From: Promicromonospora sp. MEB111
GTDB lineage: Bacteria; Actinomycetota; Actinomycetes; Actinomycetales; Cellulomonadaceae
Reading direction: 5' to 3'
Length of the DNA: 64,000 nucleotides
Assembly (NCBI RefSeq): GCF_030209445.1
Contig: NZ_JARVSD010000026.1
Location: 1 to 64,000, forward strand
Below the pieces are notes generated by a model. The model searched no databases. It had not been told where the DNA came from and was given only the letters and a program-made list of their open reading frames with translations. The position numbers and the translations under genes were made by a program. Below are positions 27,698 to 37,166 of this stretch, piece after piece. The stretch's first letter is position 1. The number at the start of each line of letters is the position of its first letter.

Positions 27698-28021
27698 CTT
27701 GACGCCGCGAACGTCCGTCGTGCCTTTCGGTCGGCGCTCCGCCTGGTGCCGAGTGTCGTCGCGGAGGACTGGACGCCTCGTGAACTGCGGCACTCATTCG
27801 TCTCGCTGATGTCAGCGGGCGGCACACCCACCGAAGAGATTGCCCGCCTCGTCGGCCACACCGATACGACCACGACTGAGCGGGTCTACCGGCACGAGCT
27901 GCGGCCCGTGATACAGACCGGCGCGACCGTGATGGATCAGGTCTTCAGTGTGCAGGTCGTCGCTCCCGACTGGCACATGGAACCGCTGTTCAGGATGCCC
28001 GGCGACGGGGTGACGCGCTGA
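27698..28021 (+). pseudogene. Tyrosine recombinase (integrase), C-terminal fragment
   Basis: About 107 codons are readable, starting LDAANVRRAFRSALRLVP. The catalytic-domain boxes follow: WTPRELRHSFVSLMS (second Arg box), IARLVGHTDTTTTERVYRHELRP (His-Arg region and nucleophile Tyr). The N-terminal arm-binding and core-binding domains and the first catalytic Arg are missing, cut off at the GC palindromes. Intact relatives are site-specific integrases of about 380-420 residues. It ends 105 nt before the tRNA-Pro it presumably used as attachment site. A GTG at 27746 could start a 91-residue ORF, but it would not be active. Confidence 0.8.
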
Positions 28022-28027
28022 TGCGTA

Positions 28028-28049
28028 GTGCAGCACTTCGTGCAGCAGC
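28028..28049. repeat. Candidate integrase arm-type site, right
   Basis: GTGCAGCAC-TTC-GTGCAGCAGC, 20 of 22 positions identical to 27129-27150. It lies 77 nt inside the tRNA-side att repeat. Confidence 0.45.
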
Positions 28050-28084
28050 GGAGGGTTTTGAGCCTCGGTGTCAGGGAATGACAA

Positions 28085-28118
28085 TGGCCCTGACCAACAT
28101 AAATGCTGGTCAGGGCCA
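28085..28118 (-). terminator. Present terminator of tRNA-Pro
   Basis: TGGCCCTGACCA (28085-28096) and TGGTCAGGGCCA (28107-28118) form a perfect 12-bp stem just beyond the CCA end of the tRNA. The integrated element supplied it, replacing the original at 26942. Confidence 0.7.
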
Positions 28119-28125
28119 TGATCCA

Positions 28126-28203
<78 letters not shown>

Positions 28204-28335
28204 ATGGAGTCCACCGCGCATCAGGCACGAAGCCCTTCCGCGGAAGCCTGCTCAGAATAGCCGACGCATGGCCCGGAACGGAAACCGAATCCGTAGTGGC
28301 TCCGGTCACGCCCGTTCCGGGCCGCTGCGAGAGCG

Positions 28336-28803
28336 TTACGCGAGCTCGACCACGAGCTCCACCTCGACCGGCGAGTCCAGCGGGAGGACTGCCACGCCGA
28401 CGGCGGAGCGGGCGTGCAGGCCGGCGTCGCCGAAGATCTCGCCGAGCACGTTCGAGGCCCCGTTGATCACGCCCGGCTGGCCGGTGAAGGACGGGTCGCT
28501 CGCGACGAAGCCGACCACCTTGACGATCCGGGAGATCGAGTCGAGCGAGCCCGTGACCGACCGGACGGCGGCCAGCGCGTTGAGCGCGCAGGTGCGGGCG
28601 TAGCGAGCGGCGTCCTCCGGGGAGACGAGACCCTCGCCCTCGCCGACCTTGCCGGTGGCCTGGAGCGCACCCTCGGCGAAGGGCAGCTGGCCGGACGTGT
28701 AGACGTAGCGGCCGGTCTGCACGGCCGGCACGTAGGCCGCGACCGGGGCCGCCACCTCGGGGAGCTTGATGCCCAGCTCGGCGAGACGCTGCTCGTGGCT
28801 CAT
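28336..28803 (-). CDS. ridA: RidA family protein
   Basis: 155 residues. YVYTSGQLPFAEG, CALNALAAVRSVTGSLDSISRIVKVVGFVAS and ARSAVGVAVLPLDSPVEVELVVEL follow the RidA/YjgF fold. The usual Arg that binds the imine carboxylate is not clearly in place: the final conserved segment reads ARSAVGVA rather than R-x-x-x-x-V-x-x-LP. Members hydrolyse reactive enamines and imines from PLP enzymes. It overlaps the DUF4177 gene upstream by ATGA, an arrangement also seen in mycobacteria near ponA2. Confidence 0.85.
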   Translation of the reverse strand: MSHEQRLAELGIKLPEVAAPVAAYVPAVQTGRYVYTSGQLPFAEGALQATGKVGEGEGLVSPEDAARYARTCALNALAAVRSVTGSLDSISRIVKVVGFVASDPSFTGQPGVINGASNVLGEIFGDAGLHARSAVGVAVLPLDSPVEVELVVELA

Positions 28804-28967
28804 GCGTCACCGCCCGTGGGGCGCTTCAGGTAGGCGACGAGACCGGTGCCGTCGGGTCCGGGGACCACCTGCACGAGCTCCCAGCCGTCCGAGCCCCATT
28901 GGTCGAGGATCGCCTTGGTGTTGTGAATGAGGAGGGGGATCGTCGCGTACTCCCACTTCGTTGCCAT
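28800..28967 (-). CDS. DUF4177 family small protein
   Basis: 55 residues from ATG 28967: MATKWEYATIPLLIHNTKAILDQWGSDGWELVQVV matches the short DUF4177 fold (WEY...LN..G..GWEL). TAGCAT lies 7 nt before the ATG, so this is a leaderless candidate; upstream in-frame starts are rejected. It couples to ridA by ATGA. Function is unknown. Confidence 0.8.
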   Translation of the reverse strand: MATKWEYATIPLLIHNTKAILDQWGSDGWELVQVVPGPDGTGLVAYLKRPTGGDA

Positions 28968-28980
28968 GCCGACGATGCTA
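28968..28980 (-). promoter_or_regulatory. Leaderless-type -10 (TAGCAT) before 28967
   Basis: Minus strand TAGCAT (28980-28975), 7 nt, ATG 28967. Confidence 0.5.
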
Positions 28981-29064
28981 GCCCGCGATCGGCGACGGCG
29001 ATTCCCCACGAGACCTGCACACCGGCCGGGCAGGTTTTCGGCGCGCCCTGTCAGTGACACCCCG

Positions 29065-29077
29065 TAACCTGGGCGCA
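29065..29077 (+). promoter_or_regulatory. Leaderless-type -10 (TAACCT) before 29077
   Basis: TAACCT at 29065-29070, 6 nt, ATG 29077. No Shine-Dalgarno is present. Confidence 0.55.
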
Positions 29078-31476
29078 TGGCCATGGCGAACCCTCGCGAG
29101 CCGCGCCGGATCACTCGGACCATACCCGCGGCTCAGCTCATCGGACTTCTTCTCGCATTCGTGCTCACCGCCGGTGCCGGCGGTGTGATCGCCGCCGGGT
29201 TGGTGATCCCGCTGGCGTCCGGCATGGACACGGCGGTCGACACGGGTGTCGAGGTGTTCGAGGAGGTGCCCGCCGAGCTGGTTCCCGGGCCCCTGTCGGA
29301 GCAGTCGCAGATCTACGCGAGCGACGGCAAGACGAAGCTGGCCACGTTCTACGCGCAGAACCGCATCGTGGTGCCGCTCGACAAGGTGTCGGCCAACATG
29401 AGGAACGCCGTCATCGCGATCGAGGACGAGCGCTTCTACACCCACGGCGGCGTCGACCCCGAGGGCATCTCGCGCGCCGCCGTGCAGAACTTCGGCGGCG
29501 GTGACACCCAGGGTGCGTCGACCCTGACGCAGCAGTACGTGAAGAACGTGCTGATCGAGGAGGCCGACCGCGCCGGCGACACCTTCGGTGTGCTGGAGGC
29601 CCGCGAGGACTCGCTCACGCGCAAGCTCCGCGAGGCGAAGCTCGCGATCGCGCTCGAGAAGGAGATGTCGAAGGACGACATCCTCCAGGGCTACCTCAAC
29701 ATCGCGCAGTTCGGCACGAGCGTGTACGGCGTCGAGACCGCCTCGCAGCACTACTTCAACAAGTCCGCCAAGGACCTCTCGGTCGTCGAGGCAGCCACGA
29801 TCGCCGGCATCACCAAGGCGCCGAGCCAGTTCGACCCGGTCGCCAACCCCGAGGACGCGTCGGTGCGTCGCAACCTCGTGATCGGCAAGATGTGGCAGCT
29901 CGGCTACATCTCCACCGCCGAGCGCGACGAGGCGATGGCGACCAAGCTGGAGGACACGCTCGACGTGCAGCCCATCGAGGTCGGCTGCGACTCGGCGGGC
30001 GGCGCCGCGTTCTTCTGCGACTACGTGATCAAGGAGATCATGGCCAACCCCGAGTTCGGGGAGACCAGGGACGACCGGTACGACCTCCTGTACCGCGGCG
30101 GCCTGCGGATCGTCACCACGCTGGACCTCAAGATGCAGAAGGCCGCCGAGGAGACGATCAGCCAGGCGGTCCCGGCCGACAACGCCTACGACCTCGAGGC
30201 GGCCGTCACGTCGGTCGAGCCGGGCACCGGGCAGATCAAGGCCATGGCGCAGAACGTGCCGTACGACGCGCGGGCCGAACCTGCGGCGCGCACGACGGCG
30301 CAGAACTACTCGGCCGACTACAACCACGGCAACTCGCGCGGGTTCCAGGTGGGCTCCAACTTCAAGCCGTTCGTCCTGGCGGAGTGGCTGCGCAGCGGCC
30401 GCACGCTCCAGGACCGCGTCAGCGCCAACGCCTTCTCCGCCTACGAGACGGCGTTCCAGGCCAACGGCTGCGTGCACGCCTTCACGCACCAGCCCTGGAA
30501 CGTGTCGAACGTCGACGGGTCCGCCAGCGGCTCGGTGAGCGTGCTCCAGGGCACCTTCCAGTCGCTGAACACGGTCTACGCCCGGATGTCGCAGCAGCTC
30601 GACCTGTGCAACGTGCAGAAGACGGCCTGGGACGTCGGCTTCCGGCCGATGACGTCGGGCCTGACGCGCGACGGCGCACCGACCTTCCGGACGATCGACA
30701 ACCCGCAGCAGGCGGACATCGACGTGCTGGCGTCGATGACGCTCGGTACGCAGGCCTCGACGCCGATCAACCAGGCGTCCGCCTTCGCGACGTTCGCATC
30801 GGGCGGCACCTACTGCAACCCGGTCGCGATCCTGGAGGTCAAGGACCACGACGGCAAGGACGTCCCGGTCCCGTCGGCCGACTGCAAGCAGACGCTCGAG
30901 CCCGAGGTCGCCAACACGGTGGCCTACGCCATGACCAAGGTCTTCCAGACCAGTCCGTTCGGTACGGCCTGGGACATCGCCCCCGGCCTCGCCGACGGCC
31001 GTCCGGTGGCGGGCAAGACCGGCACGACCAACGAGGCGATGCAGAGCTGGTTCACCGGCTACACCCCCGAGCTCTCCACCTCGGTCTGGGTGGGCGAGGC
31101 CAGCGGCAACGTGCCGCACATGAGCGTGTACCTGCCGTCGATGTCCTGGTACAGCACGTCGGCCAAGGCCGGCCCGATGTATGGCGGCACGATCGCCGCG
31201 CCGACGTGGCGCCGGTACATGGACCAGGCGATGGCCGACCTGCCCCCGACGGCGTTCCCCGCTCCCGCCCCCGCGCTCGTCGGCAAGGCTCCGGCCCCGC
31301 CGAAGACGGAGGAGAGCAACGACGGCGACGAGGGCGACGCGGGCTCGGACGAGGGCGGCGACGGCACCGGCGGCGGTGACACCGGCGGCGACGCCGGAAC
31401 CGGCGGTGGCGGCGGCGACGCAGGCCCCGGCGGCGGCGACAACGGTGGTGGCGGCGGCCCCGGCGGGAACGACTGA
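29077..31476 (+). CDS. ponA: Bifunctional class A penicillin-binding protein
   Basis: 799 residues. A transmembrane anchor lies at about 22-48. The glycosyltransferase domain has EDERFYTHGGVDPEGISRA and GASTLTQQYVKN. The transpeptidase domain carries SNFK (SxxK, in GFQVGSNFKPF), SLN (SxN) and KTGTTNE (KTG). A Gly/Asp-rich flexible tail of about 60 residues ends the protein. It polymerises and crosslinks peptidoglycan outside the membrane. The neighbourhood (metallophosphoesterase, RidA, DUF4177, Crp) resembles mycobacterial ponA2, but no PASTA domain is seen. Confidence 0.93.
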   Translation: MAMANPREPRRITRTIPAAQLIGLLLAFVLTAGAGGVIAAGLVIPLASGMDTAVDTGVEVFEEVPAELVPGPLSEQSQIYASDGKTKLATFYAQNRIVVPLDKVSANMRNAVIAIEDERFYTHGGVDPEGISRAAVQNFGGGDTQGASTLTQQYVKNVLIEEADRAGDTFGVLEAREDSLTRKLREAKLAIALEKEMSKDDILQGYLNIAQFGTSVYGVETASQHYFNKSAKDLSVVEAATIAGITKAPSQFDPVANPEDASVRRNLVIGKMWQLGYISTAERDEAMATKLEDTLDVQPIEVGCDSAGGAAFFCDYVIKEIMANPEFGETRDDRYDLLYRGGLRIVTTLDLKMQKAAEETISQAVPADNAYDLEAAVTSVEPGTGQIKAMAQNVPYDARAEPAARTTAQNYSADYNHGNSRGFQVGSNFKPFVLAEWLRSGRTLQDRVSANAFSAYETAFQANGCVHAFTHQPWNVSNVDGSASGSVSVLQGTFQSLNTVYARMSQQLDLCNVQKTAWDVGFRPMTSGLTRDGAPTFRTIDNPQQADIDVLASMTLGTQASTPINQASAFATFASGGTYCNPVAILEVKDHDGKDVPVPSADCKQTLEPEVANTVAYAMTKVFQTSPFGTAWDIAPGLADGRPVAGKTGTTNEAMQSWFTGYTPELSTSVWVGEASGNVPHMSVYLPSMSWYSTSAKAGPMYGGTIAAPTWRRYMDQAMADLPPTAFPAPAPALVGKAPAPPKTEESNDGDEGDAGSDEGGDGTGGGDTGGDAGTGGGGGDAGPGGGDNGGGGGPGGND

Positions 31477-31481
31477 TCCGC

Positions 31482-32420
31482 ATGGGGACGCTGGGTAACG
31501 TCGGCAGGGCGCTCGGGATCGTCGGGGGCATCGCCGTCGCGGGAATCGCCTACGCGCACGTGGAGACCAAGCTCTTCCGCGTGCGCCGGGTGACCGTGCC
31601 GGTGCTGCCCCCGGGGCAGCGGCCCGTCCGGATCCTGCAGGCCGCCGACCTGCACCTGACGCCGAGCCAACGCACCAAGCAGGCCTGGGTCCGGTCGCTG
31701 GCCGCGCTCGAGCCCGACCTGGTGATCAACACGGGCGACAACTTCGGCCACCAGCAGTCGCTCGCCCCGCTGCTCGACGTCCTGGGCCAGCTCATGGACG
31801 TGCCCGGCGCGTTCGTCATGGGGTCGAACGACTACTACGCGCCGTCGTTCAAGAACCCCGCCCGGTACCTGCTGCCGGACGCCCGGATCGAGGGCGGCGA
31901 GAAGATCCCGCTGCCCACCGAGTCGCTCCGGAAGGCGTTCACCGACGCCGGCTGGGTGGACCTGGACAACCGGCGCGGGCTCGTGGAGCTCCGCGACGGG
32001 CGGACCATCGGGCTGGTCGGCATGGACGACCCGCACCTCGACCTCGACGTCATGCCGGAGCCGGGCCGCGTGCCCGGTGAGGAGGACGCGGTGCTGCGCC
32101 TCGGCGTCGTGCACGCCCCGTACCAGCGGGTCCTGAACCAGCTCAAGGACGACGGCGTTGACGCGATCATCGCGGGCCACACCCACGGCGGGCAGCTCTG
32201 CCTGCCGTACTACGGCGCGCTGGTGACCAACTGCGACCTGGACCGCGGCCGGGCGTCCGGCCTGCACGGCTGGCCCGGCCCGCGCCCCGACCGCGAGGGC
32301 GGCGAGGACTCGACGTGGCTGCACGTCTCTGCGGGCGCCGGCACGTCGCCGTACGCCCAGGTGCGCTTCGCGTGCCGCCCGGAGGCGACGCTGATGACGC
32401 TGACGGCGGCGCCGAGGTAG
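31482..32420 (+). CDS. Metallophosphoesterase
   Basis: 312 residues. AADLHLTPSQ (first metal motif), NTGDNFG, GSNDYY (in place of GNHD), and GHTHGGQLCLP give the calcineurin-like dimetal centre. A hydrophobic N-terminal segment (about 8-26) suggests a membrane anchor. Its gene begins 6 nt after ponA and is probably cotranscribed, as in other actinobacteria. The substrate may be a lipid or cell-wall phosphate ester, but this is not shown by sequence. Confidence 0.88.
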   Translation: MGTLGNVGRALGIVGGIAVAGIAYAHVETKLFRVRRVTVPVLPPGQRPVRILQAADLHLTPSQRTKQAWVRSLAALEPDLVINTGDNFGHQQSLAPLLDVLGQLMDVPGAFVMGSNDYYAPSFKNPARYLLPDARIEGGEKIPLPTESLRKAFTDAGWVDLDNRRGLVELRDGRTIGLVGMDDPHLDLDVMPEPGRVPGEEDAVLRLGVVHAPYQRVLNQLKDDGVDAIIAGHTHGGQLCLPYYGALVTNCDLDRGRASGLHGWPGPRPDREGGEDSTWLHVSAGAGTSPYAQVRFACRPEATLMTLTAAPR

Positions 32421-32448
32421 AACCAGCGGTTCTACCCCGGCGAACGGG

Positions 32449-33162
32449 TCAGCGGGCGCGGCGCTCCAGGCGGTCGAGGTCCAGCAGGACCACGGCCCGG
32501 CCCTCGCGGCGTACCCAGCCGCGGGTCGCGAAGTCGGCCAGGGCCTTGTTCACGGTCTCGCGCGAGGCGCCGACGAGCTGTGCCAGCTCCTCCTGCGTGA
32601 GGTCGTGCGCCACGCGGATGCCGTCGTCGTTGGGCTCGCCGAACCGGGTCGACAGGTCCAGCAGCGCCTTGGCGACACGGCCGGGGACGTCGGAGAACAC
32701 GAGGTCGGCGAGCGTCTCGTTCGTGCGCCGCAGCCGGCGCGCCAGGGCACCCAGGAGCTGGGTCGCGACTCCGGGGTGGTCCGCGATCCACTTCACGAGC
32801 GAGTCGTGACGCAGCTCGTAGACCACGGAGTCCGAGACGGACGAGGCCGACGCCGTGCGGGGACCCGGGTCGAACAGGGACAGCTCACCGAACATCTCGC
32901 CCGGGCCCAGGATCGACAGCAGGTTCTCGCGGCCGTCGCTCGACCGGCGGCCCAGCTTGATCTTGCCCTGCGCGATGACATAGAGCCGGTCGCCCGGCTC
33001 GCCCTCGCGGAAGAGCACGTCACCCCGGACCAGCTCCACGGGCACCATGGACTCGAAGAGCGCGCGCGTCTCCTCGCCTTCCATGTCCGCGAAGAGGGGG
33101 GCAGAGAGTACGACTTCGTCGTCCACCAGTGGTGTCCTCACGTGTCGGGGACTTTCGTCCAT
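32449..33162 (-). CDS. crp: Crp/Fnr-family transcriptional regulator (GlxR-like)
   Basis: 237 residues from ATG 33162 (AGAGGTGGAAAAG upstream). The N-terminal cyclic-nucleotide-binding domain contains GDVLFREGEPGDRLYVIAQGKIKL and GEMFGELSLFDPGPRTASAS, the cAMP pocket signature. The C-terminal winged helix has LTQEELAQLVGASRETVNKALADF. GlxR/Crp is the global carbon regulator of actinobacteria. It lies next to the methylcitrate genes, which GlxR commonly controls elsewhere. No obvious self-binding site is visible upstream. Confidence 0.92.
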   Translation of the reverse strand: MDESPRHVRTPLVDDEVVLSAPLFADMEGEETRALFESMVPVELVRGDVLFREGEPGDRLYVIAQGKIKLGRRSSDGRENLLSILGPGEMFGELSLFDPGPRTASASSVSDSVVYELRHDSLVKWIADHPGVATQLLGALARRLRRTNETLADLVFSDVPGRVAKALLDLSTRFGEPNDDGIRVAHDLTQEELAQLVGASRETVNKALADFATRGWVRREGRAVVLLDLDRLERRAR

Positions 33163-33300
33163 CAGTCTTTTCCACCTCTCAGTCTGCCTCAATGTCACGA
33201 GATTGCCGGGTCATCGGTGTCTCTCGTGGCGTCCGCGTGGCGTGCAGCCCGACGCGATCGTCCGCCTCATGCGGGATGTCGGCTTTGCCCAGCACGAAGT

Positions 33301-33357
33301 AGGACGCCCGTCCATAAATCCTAGGGGTGTCACCTGGGAGTTCGGAACGGGCGTCCT
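33301..33357 (-). terminator. Long inverted repeat downstream of prpC
   Basis: AGGACGCCCGT (33301-33311) and ACGGGCGTCCT (33347-33357) are perfect 11-bp arms 35 nt apart, beginning 10 nt after the prpC stop. There is no T-run. It is probably a transcript 3' end or stability hairpin. Confidence 0.45.
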
Positions 33358-33367
33358 GGGAACGTCG

Positions 33368-34483
33368 TCAGGGCACCTCGCGCTGCTCCGGCCCCACGTA
33401 CTCGCACACCGGCCGGATGAGCGAGTTGGCGGCCCGCTGCTCCATGACGTGCGCCGTCCACCCGGTGATCCGGGAGGCCACGAACAGCGGCGTGAAGATG
33501 TTCGTGTCGAACCCGATCAGGTGGTAGGCCGGACCGGCGGGGTAGTCCAGGTTCGGCTTGATGTTCTTGCGGCTGACCATGGCGTTCTCGAGGGTCTCGT
33601 ACAGGTCGAGCACCTCGGTCTTGCCGTAGTGCGCGGCGAGGTCGCCGAGCACCGCGCGCATGGTCGGCACGCGCGAGTCGCCGCTCTTGTAGACCCGGTG
33701 GCCGAACCCCATGATCTTCTTCTTCTGCGCCAGCGCGTCGTCGAGCCAGGCCTCGGCCCGGTCGGCCGAGCCGATCTCCTCGAACGTGGCCTGCACGGCC
33801 TCGTTCGCGCCGCCGTGCAGCGGGCCCTTGAGGGCGCCGATGGCGCCCGTCACGGCCGAGTGCAGGTCGGCGAGCGTGGAGGTGATGACGCGCGCGGTGA
33901 ACGTGGACGCGTTGAACGAGTGCTCCGCGTACAGCACCATCGAGGCCTCGAACGCCTGCACGACGGCGGGCTCGGCCTCCTCCCCGAACGTCATCCACAG
34001 GAAGTTCGCGGAGTAGCCCAGGTCCTCGCGCGGGTGCACGATCTCCTGGCCGCGCCGGCGGCGCTGGTCCAGCGCGACGACAGCGGGCAGGACCGCCCAC
34101 AGCCGCAGCGCCTTGGCGAGCTCCGCCTCGACCGAGGAGTCCTCGGCCTGCGGGTCGTGCGCGCCCAGGATCGACACCGCGGTGCGGCACACGTCCATGG
34201 GGTGGCAGTCGGTGGGCAGCTCCAGGATCGCGTCCCGGATGTTGTCCGGCAGCTCGCGGTGGACGCGCTCGGCCGCCGTCTGCTCGGTGAGCTGCGCGGG
34301 TGTCGGCAGCTCGCCGTGCCACAGCAGGTAGGCGACCTCCTCGAAGGACTTCTTCGCGGCCAGCTCCTGCACCGGGTAGCCCCGGTACAGCAGCGAGTTG
34401 GTCTCCGGGTTGACCTTCGAGATCGCCGACGTGTCGGCGACGACGCCGGCCAGACCCTTGCGGATCTCCGTGGTCTCGGTCAT
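33368..34483 (-). CDS. prpC: 2-methylcitrate synthase / citrate synthase-like
   Basis: 371 residues, the short citrate synthase type. Start ATG 34483 has AAGGAG 5 nt upstream; the GTG two codons earlier lies within it. EHSFNASTFTARVITSTLADLHSAVTGAIGALKGPLHGGANEAV contains the His of the active site, MGFGHRVYK the second His, and the catalytic Asp is in HLIGFDTNIFTPLF. It condenses propionyl-CoA with oxaloacetate. It is the last gene of prpDBC, 26 nt after prpB. Confidence 0.9.
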   Translation of the reverse strand: MTETTEIRKGLAGVVADTSAISKVNPETNSLLYRGYPVQELAAKKSFEEVAYLLWHGELPTPAQLTEQTAAERVHRELPDNIRDAILELPTDCHPMDVCRTAVSILGAHDPQAEDSSVEAELAKALRLWAVLPAVVALDQRRRRGQEIVHPREDLGYSANFLWMTFGEEAEPAVVQAFEASMVLYAEHSFNASTFTARVITSTLADLHSAVTGAIGALKGPLHGGANEAVQATFEEIGSADRAEAWLDDALAQKKKIMGFGHRVYKSGDSRVPTMRAVLGDLAAHYGKTEVLDLYETLENAMVSRKNIKPNLDYPAGPAYHLIGFDTNIFTPLFVASRITGWTAHVMEQRAANSLIRPVCEYVGPEQREVP

Positions 34484-34509
34484 GCGCACTCCTTCGTGTC
34501 GAGACTAAG

Positions 34510-35415
34510 TCAGGGCTGGTAGGTGAAGACGTTCGAGTCGAAGTGGTTGTAGGCCGCGTAGTCCGTCAGCTCGTAGAGCCGGGCCCGGGTCTGCATCTGC
34601 GGCACCAGGTCCGCCTGGGTGCCCGACGCCGAGATCTGGTCCAGCGCCCGTTCCGCGGCACCCATCGCGATGCGCAGCAGGGTGACGGGATAGATGACGA
34701 GCCGCGCCCCGGCGTTGTGCAGCTCCTCGGCCGTGAAGAGCTCGGACTTCCCGAACTCGGTCATGTTGGCGAGCACGGGTACGTCGAGGGCCGAGGCCAC
34801 CGCCTCGAACTCCTTCAGGTCCTTCATCGCCTCGGGGAAGATCGCGTCCGCCCCGGCGTCGGCCAGGGCCTTCGCCCGGTCGATCGCGAGCTTCAGCCCG
34901 CGCTCGCCCGGCTCGGTGCCGCGCACGTCGGTGCGCGCCATGATGAGGAAGTCGGGGTCGCGGCGGCCGTCGACGGCGGCCCGGATGCGCCGGACGGCGT
35001 CGCCGAGCCCGACCACCTCCTTGCCGTCGAGGTGGCCGCAGCGCTTGGGGTTGACCTGGTCCTCGATGTGGATGCCGGCCACGCCGGCGTCCTCCATGGT
35101 CTGGACCGTGCGGGCCACGTTCATGGGCTCGCCGAACCCGGTGTCGGCGTCGGCGAGCACGGGCAGGTCGGTGACCCGGGCGATCTGCCCGGCCCGGCCG
35201 GCCACCTCGGTGAGCGTGGTGAGGCCGATGTCGGGCAGGCCGAGGTCGGCCGACAGCACGGCGCCGGAGACGTAGACGCCGTCGAACCCCTTGTCCTGGA
35301 TCAGCTTGGCGCTCAGCGGGTTGAACGCGCCCGGCAGCCGCAGGATCTCGGGCCCGGCGAGGGCCTCGCGGAAGGCCCGGCGCTTGGCCGCGGCGGTGAG
35401 GTGCGAGTAGAGCAT
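34510..35415 (-). CDS. prpB: 2-methylisocitrate lyase
   Basis: 301 residues. GVYVSGAVLSADLGLPDIGLTTLTEV, PVLADADTGFG, IHIEDQVNPKRCGHLDGK (KRCGH catalytic motif) and ANMTEFG identify the methylisocitrate lyase of the PEP mutase superfamily. It splits 2-methylisocitrate into pyruvate and succinate, ending the methylcitrate cycle. ATG 35415 lies within the prpD stop (ATGA); longer upstream reading into prpD is rejected. Confidence 0.95.
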   Translation of the reverse strand: MLYSHLTAAAKRRAFREALAGPEILRLPGAFNPLSAKLIQDKGFDGVYVSGAVLSADLGLPDIGLTTLTEVAGRAGQIARVTDLPVLADADTGFGEPMNVARTVQTMEDAGVAGIHIEDQVNPKRCGHLDGKEVVGLGDAVRRIRAAVDGRRDPDFLIMARTDVRGTEPGERGLKLAIDRAKALADAGADAIFPEAMKDLKEFEAVASALDVPVLANMTEFGKSELFTAEELHNAGARLVIYPVTLLRIAMGAAERALDQISASGTQADLVPQMQTRARLYELTDYAAYNHFDSNVFTYQP

Positions 35416-36947
35416 CAGTGCCTGCCCAGCTCGAAGAGGCCGGTCGGGGCCTGGACGGCGTCCAGAACGCCGGGAGCGGCGACGATCGTGAGCTCGCGGA
35501 CCTCGGCGGGCGTGAGCTCCGGCAGGCGCTCGGCCAGGTCGAGGAACCGGTCGATCTCGGCGTCGGACAGGATGCCCGCGGCCAGCGTGCGGAACTTGGC
35601 CACGTAGTTCGCGCGGGCGAACGGGCGGGCGCCCAGGGGGTGGGCGTCGGCCACGGCGATCTCGCGCGTGACCACCTCGCCCGAGGTGAGCGTGATCTCG
35701 ACGCGGCCGCCGAACGCCTTCTCGGCGGGGTCGGTCGAGTGGTAGCGGCGCGTCCACTCCGGGTCCTCGGCGGTGGTGACCTTGCGCCACAGCTCGACCG
35801 TCTCGGGCCGCTGCGCGCGCTCGGGGGCGTAGGAGCCGACGTGGTGCCAGCCGCCGTCCTGCAGCGCGACCGTGAAGATGTACGGGACCGAGTGGTCGAG
35901 CGTCTCGCGCGACGCCGTCGGGTCGTACTTCTGCGGGTCGTTCGCGCCCGAGCCGATCACGTGGTGGGTGTGGTGGCTGGTGTGCAGCACGATCGAGGCG
36001 ACGTTCGCGGGGTCCCGCAGCTCGGGGCGCTCGTTGCCCAGCGCGCGGGCCATGTCGATGATCGCCTGCGCCTGGTACTCCGCGGAGTGCTCCTTGGTGT
36101 ACGTGTCGAGGATGCCGGTCCGCGCCTCGCCGGGCTCGGGCAGCACCACGTCGTAGGCGGCACCGGGCCCGTCCAGGAGCCACGCGACGACGCCGTCCTC
36201 ACCCTCGTAGATGGGCTCGGGGGAGGTCTGGCCGCGCATGGCGCGGTCCACGGCCTCGACCGCGAGCTTGCCCGCGAAGGCCGGGGCGTGCGCCTTCCAG
36301 GTGGAGATCTGGCCCTTGCGGCTCTGCCGCGTGGCCGTGGTGGTGTGCAGGGCCTGGCCGACCGCCTGGAACACCGTCTCGGTGTCCAGTCCCAGCAGCG
36401 TGCCGATGCCGGCCGCCGCCGACGGGCCGAGGTGCGCCACGTGGTCGATCTTGTGCTTGTGCAGGCTGATCGCGCGGACCAGGTCCACCTGGATCTCGTA
36501 GCCGGTCACGATGCCGCGGACCAGGTCCCGGCCCGAGCGGCCGGCGTGCTGGGCCACGGCCAGGATCGGCGGGATGTTGTCGCCGGGGTGCGAGTACTCG
36601 GCGGCGAGGAACGTGTCGTGGAAGTCGAGCTCGCGGACGGCGACGCCGTTGGCCCACGCCGCCCACTCGGGGCTGCTGGTGGCCTCCGCGTCCAGGCCGA
36701 AGACCGTGGAGCCGGGGGTGTAGGGGTGCGCCTGCGCCTGCGAGCGGGCGGCGACGGCGGGGCCACGCGTCAGGCTGGCCGCCGCGACCGAGGCGTTGTC
36801 GATCACGCGGTTGATCACCATGTCGGTGACCTCGGCCGTGGGCTCGACGGTGTCGGTGGCGAGCTCCGCGAGCTTCCAGGCGAGCTGGTCGGTGCGCTTG
36901 AGCGGCTCGGCGGACGGGTAGACGCGTAGGTGGTGCGTGTACGGCAT
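35415..36947 (-). CDS. prpD: 2-methylcitrate dehydratase
   Basis: 510 residues from ATG 36947 (GAGGAAGAG upstream). Segments [51 protein letters not shown] and [23 protein letters not shown] are typical of the MmgE/PrpD family at its full length. It dehydrates 2-methylcitrate in propionyl-CoA degradation. It heads the prpDBC operon. No prpR or ramB regulator gene is adjacent, and the 218 nt upstream shows no clear known operator. Confidence 0.95.
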   Translation of the reverse strand: MPYTHHLRVYPSAEPLKRTDQLAWKLAELATDTVEPTAEVTDMVINRVIDNASVAAASLTRGPAVAARSQAQAHPYTPGSTVFGLDAEATSSPEWAAWANGVAVRELDFHDTFLAAEYSHPGDNIPPILAVAQHAGRSGRDLVRGIVTGYEIQVDLVRAISLHKHKIDHVAHLGPSAAAGIGTLLGLDTETVFQAVGQALHTTTATRQSRKGQISTWKAHAPAFAGKLAVEAVDRAMRGQTSPEPIYEGEDGVVAWLLDGPGAAYDVVLPEPGEARTGILDTYTKEHSAEYQAQAIIDMARALGNERPELRDPANVASIVLHTSHHTHHVIGSGANDPQKYDPTASRETLDHSVPYIFTVALQDGGWHHVGSYAPERAQRPETVELWRKVTTAEDPEWTRRYHSTDPAEKAFGGRVEITLTSGEVVTREIAVADAHPLGARPFARANYVAKFRTLAAGILSDAEIDRFLDLAERLPELTPAEVRELTIVAAPGVLDAVQAPTGLFELGRH

Positions 36948-37153
36948 GGTGACTCTTCCTCGATTCACGTGGACCGTCGTGGGGTCCGGGGCGCTGCCCG
37001 GACCGGAGGGCGGGCATCGGGTCGCGACCGCTCGGCTGGTGGACGGCGGGTGCGCCCTTGACCTTCTCATACTCCGCGTCCTAGGTACACGGGCCAACCC
37101 CGCGCCAGGTTCCCGCTGACGGAGTTCCCGGGCCGGATGTCAGTGGGGGTCGT

Positions 37154-37166
37154 TACTGTGGCGACG
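37154..37166 (+). promoter_or_regulatory. Leaderless-type -10 (TACTGT) before 37166
   Basis: TACTGT at 37154-37159, 6 nt, GTG 37166. Confidence 0.55.
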
